Translations under genes and position numbers: made by a program
Source of the DNA: JAKACA01 sp963769255
GTDB taxonomy: Bacteria; Actinomycetota; Acidimicrobiia; Acidimicrobiales; Bog-793
Reading direction: 5' to 3'
NCBI GenBank assembly: GCA_963769255.1
Contig: CAVYKV010000001.1
Span: 1,116,001 to 1,180,000 of the forward strand
DNA length: 64,000 nucleotides
Shown: positions 53,479-61,757 of the stretch, one piece after another
Position numbering within the stretch: the first letter of the stretch is position 1
Layout of the letters: each line of letters starts with the position of its first letter
Notes under the pieces: generated by a model
What the model was told of the DNA's origin: nothing
Database searches by the model: none
What the model saw: only the letters and a program-made list of their open reading frames with translations

Positions 53479-53704
53479 CGTGGCTACCTTACGCGGCGCC
53501 TGTGTCCAGAGGCCCTAGTTGAGCCGCGGAACCCTCTGAACGCCGAGTTGAGATGCGCCAAGGTTCATGCGAACACAGGCACCCGACTCCAGGCACTCGC
53601 TCTGATCAGCCCCTACGATCTTGAGGCGTAAGAGGACCGCGCGCCGCCTAATGGCCCTTGGCCGGGACGGGTGCTGGCCACGACAACTGTGCCTGAGGTG
53701 TCCG

Positions 53705-54313
53705 ATGAGCGGGACTGGTGATCAGCGGGACGGCGTGCTCGCCGAGGCGGACCGCGGCCGAGTGCTCGACCAGCTCGACATTTGGCGTAAGCAGCTGATC
53801 AATCTCGCCCGGTCCAACAGGCTTCTCTACTTCCGCCATACCCGGACCTCGACCGTCGAGATCGTGGACGAGCCAGCGAACCTCGCCGTCATCGTGGCCG
53901 ATCTGCTCGCTGGCAGGGCCCGGCGCTTCTACATGCCGCCTGAGTCAGAGTCGGTGGAAGCCGGCGCGGCCGAGGAGCCGACCCCCGACGAGAGGCTCAC
54001 CTTGTGGACGCAGGACGCAGCCGTAAGAGAGGCGGCGGCGAACCAGCTTGTTACATCGAAGAAGACGGCCCGCGAACTGCGGAACAGCTTGCGGACGCTC
54101 GACCGGCGGGCAACTCAGGAGTTCATGGATAAGGGTATCTGGATCCTCTACCTGGCCGTCGGGATGCTCCGGTGGACCGATCCGGATAACCGCGAGCAGG
54201 CCGAGAGCCCACTCGTGCTCCTGCCGGTGCAGCTTCGTCGTGAGAGTGTAAATGCTGATCGAAACCAGGAGCGCGCGCCGGTCGAAAACGGGAGCACTTC
54301 GGTCAGAAGCTAG
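53705..54313 (+). pseudogene. DUF4011 protein, N-terminal stump cut by IS21 element
   Basis: Only the first ~180 residues survive. RVLDQLDIWRKQLINLARSN and RLLYFRHTRTSTVEIVDEP are the DUF4011 signature. ELRNSLRTLDRRATQEFMDKG and WILYLAVGMLRWTD follow, and LVLLPVQLRRES is the last host sequence. At 54247 the frame enters the IS21 left end and stops at 54313. Complete DUF4011 proteins are very large (well over 1,000 residues) with an SF1 helicase and a nuclease domain, and often sit in defence islands. ATG 53705 is the best start. The rest of the gene is not on the other side of the element. Confidence 0.8.
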
Positions 54314-55182
54314 ACGGCAGCCCGCGGGTTGTCCACAGGCTCTGGCATTACCTCGACGGCCGGGTCGGTGACTGCGGCGGCGACTTGTTCGGCTACGGGA
54401 TCGTCGTGCTTGGGCTGGCGCCGGCGACCACGTGACTTGGCGTCGGCCAGCCGGTAGCTCTCGCCCTTGGTCTCGATGATCCTGCAGCGGTGGGTGAGCC
54501 GGTCGAGCGTCGCCCCCGTGAGCCGCTCGGAGCCGAGCACTTCTGTCCAGAGCTCGAACGGCAAGTTGCTCGTCACGATGAGGCTCGTGCGCTCGTAGGC
54601 GGTCGAGATGACGTCGAACAACAGCTCGGCACCGACCTTGGAGGCCGGGACGTAGCCCAGTTCATCAAGCACGAGGAGGTCCAACCTCGCGAGCTGCGCC
54701 TTCAGGCGGAGGAAGCTCAGCTCGTTGCGGGCCTCGATGAGAGCGGTGACGAGCTCGGTCGTGCGGAAGAACCGAACCCGGTAGCCCTTGGCGCACGCCT
54801 CTGCCGCCAGGGCCGTCGCCAGATGGCTCTTGCCCGTGCCGGGGTTCCCGATCATCAGCAAGTTCTCCTTCTTGTCGACGTACTCACAGCGCGCCAGCTC
54901 GGCGATCAGCATCTTGTTGACCGACGGGCGCGCCGCGAAGTCGAAGTTCTCGAGCGTCTTCAAGGTCGGGAACTTCGCCGCCTTGAGCCGCCGGTCGGCT
55001 GCCCGCTTCTCCCTGTCGAGCAGCTCGAGCTCGGTCAGCTGTAGGAGATAGGTGAGGTGGTCGACGTTGTCGGCAGCGCACCGGGCGGCCACCTTCTCGC
55101 ACTCGGCGGCCACCGTCGGCAGGCGTAAGGCCTTCAGGTGGTGGTGGATGAGCACCATGGACTTCGATTCGAGGGACTTCAT
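54310..55182 (-). CDS. istB: IS21 helper ATPase IstB
   Basis: This 290-residue AAA+ ATPase of the IS21 family has LLMIGNPGTGKSHLATALAA (Walker A), LDLLVLDELGYVPAS (Walker B) and SLIVTSNLPFELWTEVLGS (sensor I region). It assists the IstA transposase by selecting and remodelling target DNA. It lies 66 bases downstream of istA on the same strand. The C-terminal ~40 residues are variable. Confidence in family and role is high; the frame is intact. Confidence 0.95.
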   Translation of the reverse strand: MKSLESKSMVLIHHHLKALRLPTVAAECEKVAARCAADNVDHLTYLLQLTELELLDREKRAADRRLKAAKFPTLKTLENFDFAARPSVNKMLIAELARCEYVDKKENLLMIGNPGTGKSHLATALAAEACAKGYRVRFFRTTELVTALIEARNELSFLRLKAQLARLDLLVLDELGYVPASKVGAELLFDVISTAYERTSLIVTSNLPFELWTEVLGSERLTGATLDRLTHRCRIIETKGESYRLADAKSRGRRRQPKHDDPVAEQVAAAVTDPAVEVMPEPVDNPRAAV

Positions 55183-55248
55183 GTCCTTCCTTTCTCCTCA
55201 CGGCGCGACCTGCGCCGAGGACGCTGCGGTGACGGTGGCCTCGGGCGC

Positions 55249-56724
55249 TCAGGCGGTGAGGGACCGGTAGGCCGTCAAGTCGGGTGCCTCGACTGCCACC
55301 TCTTTCAGGTGTGGCCGGCCGTCGAGGCTGAACAGCCCGATCGGCACCTCGGTGCGGTGCCCGAGGATGCAGGTGACGGCGTCGGCGCCCGTCGCCCCGA
55401 TGCTGAGTGCTTCGATGACCGCACCGGCGAGCTCGCCCATGGAGGCCCGCTCCAGCAGTCGGAGCACCTTGATGAACTCCCGAGTGCCGCTGTGCCCGAG
55501 GTCGGCCTCGAGGCGCCGGCGGAGCACGAGGAGGCATCCGGGCAGCTGCACGCCCTCGAGCGGACGGGCGAAGTCGAGCGCACCGGGCTTGTGTTCCAAC
55601 AGTGCCAGGTAGTGGCGGAAGTCGAAGAAGACGCCCTCTTTGTCCCAGCTGCGCACATGGGTGGCCACGACGTCTGTGCCACAGAGGATGCGGACCTCGT
55701 CGATCCCACCCAGGCAGGTGACGCCGTGGTGGGCGAAGGCGGTCGGCACCGAGTAGTCGTTGCGGTCGAAGCGGACGAGGCTGAGCGAGTTCGCCGAGCA
55801 CTGCTCGACCCGGCGCACCTCGAAGCGCGACGGCGGGAGCGCCACCATGGCGGCCCGGTCGGCCTCGAGGAGCACCGCCTTGGTCGCCGTCTTGCCGCGC
55901 ACCCGGCGGAACAGGTCGGCGTAGCAGGCCGCCGCCAGGTACTCGTTCAGCGCCGCGAAGGAGGCGAACGACGGGACGGGGACCAACAGGTTGCGCCGCG
56001 AGTAGCCGACATGGGTCTCGACGTGGCCCTTCTCGTTGCCCCTCCGCACCCGGCAGAAGTGAGCGTCGAACAAGAAGTGGCTCTGCAGGCGTAAGAACTC
56101 CCGCGTGAGGTCACGTTCTCGCCCGACGATCTTCTTGACCGCGATCGAGGTGTTGTCGTAGCTGATGCGCACCGGCACGGCGCCATAGAAGGAGAACGCC
56201 GACTCGTGCCCGGCCTGGAAGGTCTCGGTGCACTCGCGCGGGTAGGCAGAAACGAAGTAGGCGTCGGAGTACGGCAGCGTCATCACCGCCAGGGCCACCT
56301 TCTGCTCGACGCCGGCGACGATGACCGTCGCCTCGCCGAAGTCGAACTGGGCGTGCCCGGGCGGGTGGCTGAGCGGGACGAAGACCTCCTTTCGTCGCAG
56401 TCGTTCTCTGGCCACCGCCGCCCGCACCTGCGAGGAGCAGCCGGTGTAGCCGTACTCGTCCCGGAGCCGCTCGTAGATGCGCCGGGCCGTGTGGCGCTGC
56501 TTTGGCGGCGCTGTCTTGTCGGCTTCGAGGATCTCGTCGATGACGCCGAGGAACTGGCCGAGCCTCGGCTTCGGTCGGGCGGCAGTCTGTCGGTAGCCGG
56601 GCGGCTCGGAGTTGGCGAGGATCTTCTCGAGCGCCTCCGATCCGATGTTGTAGTCGCGCCTGATGGAGCGCTTCGAAGCACCCTCCACCAGCACCTTGCG
56701 GCGGATCTCAGTCCATTCGTTCAT
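55249..56724 (-). CDS. istA: IS21 transposase IstA
   Basis: This is a DDE transposase of about 491 residues. An N-terminal helix-turn-helix region (RRKVLVEGASKRSIRRDYNIG) precedes the catalytic core: HAQFDFGEATVIV (first Asp), VRISYDNTSIAVKKIVG (second Asp), RRGNEKGHVETHVGYSRRN (Glu). The C-terminal Mu-type beta-barrel region follows. It binds the terminal repeats and joins the element to target DNA. ATG 56724 is used; an in-frame GTG start exists at 56736. The order istA-istB is canonical. Confidence 0.95.
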   Translation of the reverse strand: MNEWTEIRRKVLVEGASKRSIRRDYNIGSEALEKILANSEPPGYRQTAARPKPRLGQFLGVIDEILEADKTAPPKQRHTARRIYERLRDEYGYTGCSSQVRAAVARERLRRKEVFVPLSHPPGHAQFDFGEATVIVAGVEQKVALAVMTLPYSDAYFVSAYPRECTETFQAGHESAFSFYGAVPVRISYDNTSIAVKKIVGRERDLTREFLRLQSHFLFDAHFCRVRRGNEKGHVETHVGYSRRNLLVPVPSFASFAALNEYLAAACYADLFRRVRGKTATKAVLLEADRAAMVALPPSRFEVRRVEQCSANSLSLVRFDRNDYSVPTAFAHHGVTCLGGIDEVRILCGTDVVATHVRSWDKEGVFFDFRHYLALLEHKPGALDFARPLEGVQLPGCLLVLRRRLEADLGHSGTREFIKVLRLLERASMGELAGAVIEALSIGATGADAVTCILGHRTEVPIGLFSLDGRPHLKEVAVEAPDLTAYRSLTA

Positions 56725-56810
56725 GTCGGAACGCACCTTTCTCCCGTCTTCTCGTCCGGCTGCAGGTGTGAAGCCTGCGATGCGGGGCGAGGAAGACCAG
56801 GGATGGTCAG

Positions 56811-56869
56811 GTGCTCCCGTTTTCGATCAGCGCGACTGGGTCAGCAAGTGCTCCCGTTTTCGATCAGCG
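56811..56869. repeat. Paired 22-bp transposase-binding repeats at the IS21 right end
   Basis: GTGCTCCCGTTTTCGATCAGCG occurs at 56811-56832 and again at 56848-56869, immediately before the terminal TTTACA. Multiple terminal repeats of this kind are typical IstA binding sites. Confidence 0.85.
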
Positions 56870-57300
56870 TTTACAGCTGCTGCATGCCGAACGAGCGTGA
56901 TCTGTGCCGGCTCTCCGTACGGGTCCACTGGCTGCGCGGCCATCGTCAGGCAGTTCCTCAGAACGGCTGAAGCTTGGTCATCCAGGAGTTTCGAGGCGGT
57001 CCTAGTTGCGGCGATCAATGCCGCTGACCGACGATCCGCACTCATCTCCGACCACGAGAGACCAAGTTGCTCGTAGAGAAGAGTCGATCGGGACATGTCG
57101 TCGTGGTGCCGGACAAGGGCGTCAGCACCCGCGGAGACTAGGTCAGGACCATCGATGGCCAGCAAGATGTCTCTAGGCTGGCACCGGTTGATTCCGAGGC
57201 CGAGCAACAGCGCGGCGCTTGCCGCATCTTTCCTGACCACCAGCGCGAGTCCTCGGCGACCAAGATTGGTGGTGGCCCCCGCTCGCGGAGACCCCTTCAC
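56827..57300 (-). pseudogene. Unrecognised gene truncated at its 3' end by the IS21 element
   Basis: The minus-strand frame starts at GTG 57300 (KGSPRAGATTNLGRRGLAL) and runs to 56876 as host sequence, then crosses into the IS21 right end and stops at 56827. Blocks LLLGLGINRCQPRDILLAID, RSTLLYEQLGLSWSEMSADR and KLLDDQASAVLRNCLTMAA look like a genuine mixed alpha/beta protein rather than a shadow, but I do not recognise the family. Its orientation is opposite to the DUF4011 stump on the other side, so the two are not halves of one gene. Confidence 0.45.
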
Positions 57301-57478
57301 CGCTACGAGAAGGAGACAGCCGATGAGCGCCTGCGCTTAGTCGGGTGCCACCTCCTGGGCATCGAAGGACAGCGGAGACCGTTGCGGCAGCTGACCGTCG
57401 AGTCGCCTGTCTCAGGCCTCGCCCAATGCTTGCGATCACTCTCACAATTGCTCAGAGCCGGGGAAGTAGAGATCAGCT

Positions 57479-58629
57479 TCAGGCTCGGGGAGGACACGCG
57501 AGCAGCGGGGAGAACATCTCACGGAGACTCCTGTCGTGCGCGGCGCGACTTCGGTCGGCCTGCTCTTTCGTCTTTCGCGCCCACTCGCGCGCCTCACCGA
57601 TGTCGGAACCCTCGAACGGCCGGGCCTTGGCTAAGATCTCTGCGAACATCTCTTCGTCGGCCAGGGCCGGGGAGAGCTACCTCAAGTAGCCCGAGCCCGT
57701 AGGCGACGCCCGGCTGCAGCATCCCTCGCAGGTGAAGCGCTCGGACCGGTTTGGCTCCTGCTCGCGGCGTAACCATGTGGTCCCCAGCTGGTTCGGCCTC
57801 GGTCGGCCGAAGATTGTACGCCGCAGGCGGATCGGTTTCTGTAAAGGCGAGGTACCCGTTGCCTGTGACGAAGGCGTCTCGGAGCGCCTGCGCCATGTAC
57901 TGCTTATACGAACCGAGAGAGAGCCGCTGGCTGACCATCGTCTGAATCGACTCCGGGGTCCCTGGCGGAGCTCTTAGTATGAGGCCGGACGCAAGCCCCG
58001 AGACGAACCTGTCAACGGCGTTTCGAGCGAGAGGGAGTTCGTTGTACGCCCGCCGGAGGGCACCGCCACGTCGATTCAGCTCCTCTCGGCTTCGGACTGC
58101 GTCAGCCTCATACGACACCTGCAGTCGGAAGCCGGCATCTATTGCTTGACGGGCAACAAGCTCAGCACCCGCTCGCCATCCGTGGCGCAACACGTCGGCC
58201 ACCTCGTTCGTGGCTATGGCGTCGGTCGCCGCAACCTCTCGATCGAGTTCCGTGGCGTCGGCGTTTCGTTCGACGACGTCTGCAATGTGCTTCTGTTCGC
58301 GCGACAAGCATGGAGATCATGGAGATCGCCTTCTCGACTTGAACGGACACCGCCTGGTTGATGACCATGATGAACCGGACCGGGGGCCATTTCTCTGCCG
58401 ACGATCGGTCGAGCGGCGACGCGATCGCCCCGTCGTCGTGCACGGGGGGCAGGTGAAAGCTGTAGAGAAGGGACGACAATGCACCCTGGTGATCAGCATG
58501 GCTGACGATCACCTCCAGCGACCTCGCAGTGTCAACGGTGCTCGCAGCGGTCAGGATGCCCGCGACTTCCCGGAGTGCCTGCTGGGACCTCTGGACATGG
58601 GCCGCGTCCGGTTGAGCGATAACCTCCAT
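57479..58629 (-). CDS. Phage-portal-like protein, frameshifted
   Basis: Joined frames give about 383 residues. The N-terminal part runs MEVIAQPDAAHVQRSQQALR to VEKAISMISMLVA, then changes frame near 58310 to REQKHIADVVERNADATELD. GGALRRAYNELPLARNAVDR, QALRDAFVTGNGYLAFTETD and VRALHLRGMLQPGVAYGLGLLE resemble the portal-protein pattern in which a membrane-free helical core is followed by an H-x-R-G loop. A second break near 57640 leads to ADEEMFAEILAKARPFEG and the stop at 57479. The portal assignment is by pattern only and weak; no terminase or capsid gene is nearby. Confidence 0.4.
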
Positions 58630-58730
58630 GTGGTCACCACCCCGGTCGTCACTAGGGCACATGGCGCCTTGGGCCGTTCGCGGCTGTGAAGGACAGCATC
58701 TCTCCGCGGAGCGTAAATGGTCGGGTCAAG

Positions 58731-59806
58731 CTAGGCCCCAACGATGTGAAGTCCACGCTTCAGGCCGTTGCCACGGTTCCAGCCCCACAACTCGTCGTGC
58801 TGCAGCCGGCCGACAACGATGCCGGGTGCGACACCGATCTCTCTCGCAAAGTTCGCTACTTCCTCATCCGTCGACAAGCTGCGAAGCCGAGCAGCATGAT
58901 CCGGTCGGATGAGGAGATGGGCCGCAAATCGATTCGCTTCGTCCTCAATGAGATCGTCATCGGAGCCATCATCGACGAAGGTCTCCTTCTTCGAGTGCAA
59001 GAGCACGTGCGCCGCCTCGTGAAAGAAGGAAAACCAGAATCGGTCGTCCTTCTTGTAGCGGTCGCTTAGAGCGATGACCGCTCTAGTGGGAGTCGCCCAC
59101 CAGGCGGCTCCGCTGATACGGCATCCCTTCACCTCGGGCACGAAGACAACAACGACGCCCGCGGCGCGCGCACATCTCCACGATCCTGTTCGCGTCACCT
59201 CCTGCCGTCAGAGCCCGAATGTCATGGAGGACCTTTCGAAACAGGTTGGCTGAATACGCCTCGACCTTCGTTTCCTGCGCCTCGATCTGTCCGATGCGAA
59301 GCCAGGACACGACGGCACCGGGATCGCTCGCATACGCCTGGGAACGGCGGAACGACGCCACCGGGGCCCGCCACAGTCGCTCCCAGGCCTCGCGGTCCGC
59401 GACTCCGAAGAACGTAAGTACGGCGTCGAACAACCGTCCCCTGTCTCGCTCCGGGCGAAGGCATCCGCGCTTCGTCAGCTCTTTAACCGGCAATGCCGCC
59501 AGCCACCGTTCATCCTCCGCTGTCAGCGAGCGTTGCTTCGCCCGCAGAAGACCTTCCCGATAGTCCGCTTCGCGTCGGTTCCACACCCTTGCCGGTATCC
59601 CTGTGATCCGGTCAAGGATCATGGCGGTCTCCAGTGTGATCGGCGCGATGCCCTGGATGATTTGGTTCACGTGCTTGGTCGACAACCCGGCGCGGGTGGC
59701 CAGCTCGGCCTGCGAGAGGTTCATGTCGGCAAGTCGGTCCCGAAGCGTTTCGCCGGGAGGGATGGTGTAGTCAGGCTTGAAAGGGATAACGCTGGGCCTT
59801 GGTCAT
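58731..59806 (-). CDS. XRE helix-turn-helix protein with ImmA/IrrE metalloprotease domain, frameshifted
   Basis: The start MTKAQRYPF (59806) is followed by a one-base break and then MNLSQAELATRAGLSTKHVN QIIQG, a Cro/CI-type DNA-binding domain. A linker domain with AEDERWLAALPVKELTKRG and LTFFGVADREAWERLW follows, as in the HigA-antitoxin/ImmA fusion family. After a second break near 59175 comes the zinc protease FWFSFFHEAAHVLLHSKKE (HExxH) with the distal Glu in EDEANRFAAHLLI. Such proteins sense stress or phage and cleave or derepress partner regulators. It is translationally coupled (ATGA) to the small gene ending at 59803. It sits beside the Ubl operon on the opposite strand and may regulate it. 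Confidence 0.8.
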
Positions 59807-60054
59807 GACGACTTCCTCTCGAGCACATCGATACCCGTGATCACGATCCGGTCACCGGCTCCCACGGAGACGTTGCCGCCTTCGCCCTTCTCGACGATGC
59901 CCCTGACCTCGATGGCACCGCCGAAGGTGATCACGGTCTCGCGATGGTCCTCTTTAAGGACGGCACCGGGGAGACGGCTCGAGATCCGCGGCGTCGGTGG
60001 CGGCCAACTCGAGCGAGACGACGCGCCACGGTCCGGCCGGTTTCGGGACCGCAA
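59803..60054 (-). CDS. Small hypothetical protein coupled to the XRE-ImmA gene
   Basis: The C-terminal ~55 residues (LKEDHRETVITFGGAIEVRG, then KGEGGNVSVGAGDRIVITGI) read like a small beta-rich domain, and the stop overlaps the XRE-ImmA start as ATGA. The N-terminal ~25 residues from 60054 are Arg/Ser/Pro-rich and may be out of frame. XRE-ImmA proteins are often paired with a small upstream protein, either toxin or substrate. No family is recognised, and length and start are uncertain. Confidence 0.4.
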   Translation of the reverse strand: MRSRNRPDRGASSRSSWPPPTPRISSRLPGAVLKEDHRETVITFGGAIEVRGIVEKGEGGNVSVGAGDRIVITGIDVLERKSS

Positions 60055-60139
60055 CGTTGGGCGAGCCGGCGCTCGGAGTTACACAACGCCGAGAGTGCCG
60101 GCGTGCTGAAGCTCACGTCCATCGGTGGCGACCAACTCG

Positions 60140-60182
60140 TTTACCTCGTAGGTATATTGGTACTGATACACTGGTGAGGTAC
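60140..60182. promoter_or_regulatory. Candidate promoter/operator of the Ubl operon
   Basis: An A/T-richer stretch holds TATATT (60153-60158) as a possible -10 box. TACCTC (60142) and GAGGTA (60176) form outer inverted arms and GTAT/ATAC inner ones. It lies between the divergent XRE-ImmA unit and the Ubl gene, where an XRE-type regulator would be expected to bind. The support is only positional. Confidence 0.3.
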
Positions 60183-60237
60183 ATGCTACCCGTCCCATCG
60201 GGGGATTGGGTTGATGGCCCGCCCGAAGGAGCGTCCG

Positions 60238-60702
60238 ATGGAACTGATTGTCCACAGCTCGGGAAACGAGCACCCCGAGATCGTTGAGATCGAGGAAACC
60301 GCCCTCGTCCGTCAAGTCCTGGTCGAGGACGACGCCGAGGGCCACGTATGGGTCGAGGAAGTCGACGAAGAGGTCGACCTCGATGTCACCCTTCAGGCCT
60401 GCGGCATCCGCCACCACGACCACGTTCATCGTGGACGTTGCCGCCGGGTCGAGGTCGTCGTCCGCTGGAACGGGAACCACGAGCACGAGTACGGGCCGGC
60501 CACCACTATCAAGACGGTCGAGAAGTGGGCCTCCGGGAGAGAGGTCGCGGACTTCTCCCCGGAGCAGGCGGCGAAGCACGTGCTTGCCGTGCCGGGAGCC
60601 GACCACTTCCTGGATACCGGCGTCCACGTCGGCTCCCTCGTGATCCCGGGGACGTGCAGGGTCGTCCTCGACTTGCTGCCCCGCTCCCGTTTCGAGGGCT
60701 GA
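60238..60702 (+). CDS. Tandem ubiquitin-like protein (BilA-like)
   Basis: The protein is 154 residues and intact. Two beta-grasp-like halves can be drawn: residues 1-72 (MELIVHSSGNEHPEIVEIEE to GRCRRVEV) and 73-154 (VVRWNGNHEHEYGPATTIKT to LDLLP). It ends SRFEG, so the C-terminal residue is Gly, as needed for adenylation and transfer by an E1. The fused two-Ubl architecture with E2, JAMM and E1 genes in order behind it matches BilA of the Bil antiphage system, an ISG15-like protein attached to phage structural proteins. ATG 60238 follows AAGGAG; an earlier ATG at 60214 is also in frame. The domain call is by pattern and context. Confidence 0.72.
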   Translation: MELIVHSSGNEHPEIVEIEETALVRQVLVEDDAEGHVWVEEVDEEVDLDVTLQACGIRHHDHVHRGRCRRVEVVVRWNGNHEHEYGPATTIKTVEKWASGREVADFSPEQAAKHVLAVPGADHFLDTGVHVGSLVIPGTCRVVLDLLPRSRFEG

Positions 60703-60713
60703 CCCCGGTGGTT

Positions 60714-61229
60714 ATGCCGCCCGACCAGCGTGCCGTGCGCGACCATCTTCGCAGGCAGCCGATTCCGTGCCGGAGTCGCCGACGGTCGTTGGAGACTGGT
60801 CTGCGCCGTCGAGCCCGAGGCTGACGCCTCCGGCAACGTCGAGAGCCTCATCGGCTGGCCATTCGTGATCGTTGCGATCACCGCCGCACCGACGGCTAAC
60901 AGCCCATGCGAGTTTGCTATCCGGTTCGAGATGAGCGGCTACCCGCACGCGGCGCCCACCGGGGGCATCTGGGACATCGACGCCGATCTATCGCTGGCCG
61001 CCGAGCGCCGGCCAAAGGGACCGGAGATCGCGCGCAGTTGTTCCGCACCGACGGCTGGACGGGTGGGGCAACGGCGATGTACGCACCGTGGGACCGCGTG
61101 GGACTGGCGTCGCATCCCCAATGGGCGCAGAAGTACCCCCATTCCGCCTGGAACCCCAGCCGGGACCTCAGCTTCATCCTCGAGAATGTCCACGGGATGT
61201 TGAACTCCGATGAGTATCTGGGCGTTTAG
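60714..61229 (+). CDS. E2-like ubiquitin-conjugating protein (BilB-like), frameshifted
   Basis: Frames must be changed twice. MPPDQRAVRDHL gives way near 60755 to RAGVADGRWRLVCAVEPEA, and near 61020 the frame changes again to GDRAQLFRTDGWTGG. E2 landmarks are the strand FAIRFEMSGYPHAAPTGGIW (the Y-P-x-x-P region), AWNPSRDLSFILENVHGML (equivalent to WSPxxxIxxLLxxI), and the short C-terminal helix ending SDEYLGV. The catalytic Cys would be expected between these, in MYAPWDRVGLASHPQW, where this sequence has Trp (codon 61089-61091). The E2 takes Ubl from E1 and passes it to a target. The stop overlaps the JAMM gene start by 20 bases. Confidence 0.72.
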
Positions 61230-61757
61230 GGGTCGGCGTGCGCTGCTCCGCATGCGCCGAGCTGATTGGGACCAGCTGGTCGTCGAGTTGGGCCGCCGCG
61301 GTCGCGGCAACCGCGAGTCGGGGCATTCCTCCTAGCCGACCGCTCCCGCGGGAGCCAGACCGTGACGAGGGTCGTTTATCTCGACGATCTCGACCCGAAC
61401 TGCCTTACCGGCGGAATTGCCTTCGAAGGGCTCGCCTACAGCAAGCTCTGGGACATCTGCAACGCCGAGCATCGAGTCGTCGTCGGCGACGTCCACACCC
61501 ACCCCAGACGCTGGGTGCACCAGAGCAGCATGGACGCGGACAACCCGATGGTCGCCCAGAAGGGCCACGTGGCGCTGATTCTGCCGGACTTCGCGCGCCG
61601 CCCTGTGGCGCCGGACGAGGTGGGAGTCCACCGTTACGACGGGCGTGGATGGCAGACGTGGACCGGTCACCACGGGGCTCCCGTCGTTTATTCGTCAGGA
61701 GACTCGTGTGAACTGGCTCGACTGCGGACAGCATCGATCGCACGGCCAAGATCCTGA
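61210..61757 (+). CDS. JAMM/JAB deconjugating metalloprotease (BilC-like), frameshifted
   Basis: ATG 61210 opens MSIWAFRGRRALLRMRRADW. The frame changes near 61323 into AFLLADRSRGSQTVTRVVYL. The JAMM zinc site is complete: GIAFEGLAYSKLW supplies the Glu and GDVHTHPRRWVHQSSMDADN gives H-x-H-x7-S-x2-D. Such proteases trim Ubl precursors or remove Ubl from targets. Here the Ubl already ends in Gly, so target deconjugation is more likely. The 3' end is uncertain: the frame used runs to 61757, past the probable E1 start at 61708, and another frame stops (TGA) exactly at that GTG. Confidence 0.75.

Larger units (their letters stand above)
54247..56875 (-). mobile_element. IS21-family insertion sequence
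   Basis: This 2,629-base element carries istA and istB on the minus strand. Ends are TGTAAATGCTGATCGAAA on the left and, reversed, TGTAAACGCTGATCGAAA on the right, beginning with the TG...CA expected of the family. A 22-base internal repeat is present twice at the right end and in degenerate form at the left. No matching target duplication flanks it (GTGAGAG on the left, GCTGCTG on the right). Both its genes are intact, unlike every large gene around it. Confidence 0.9.
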
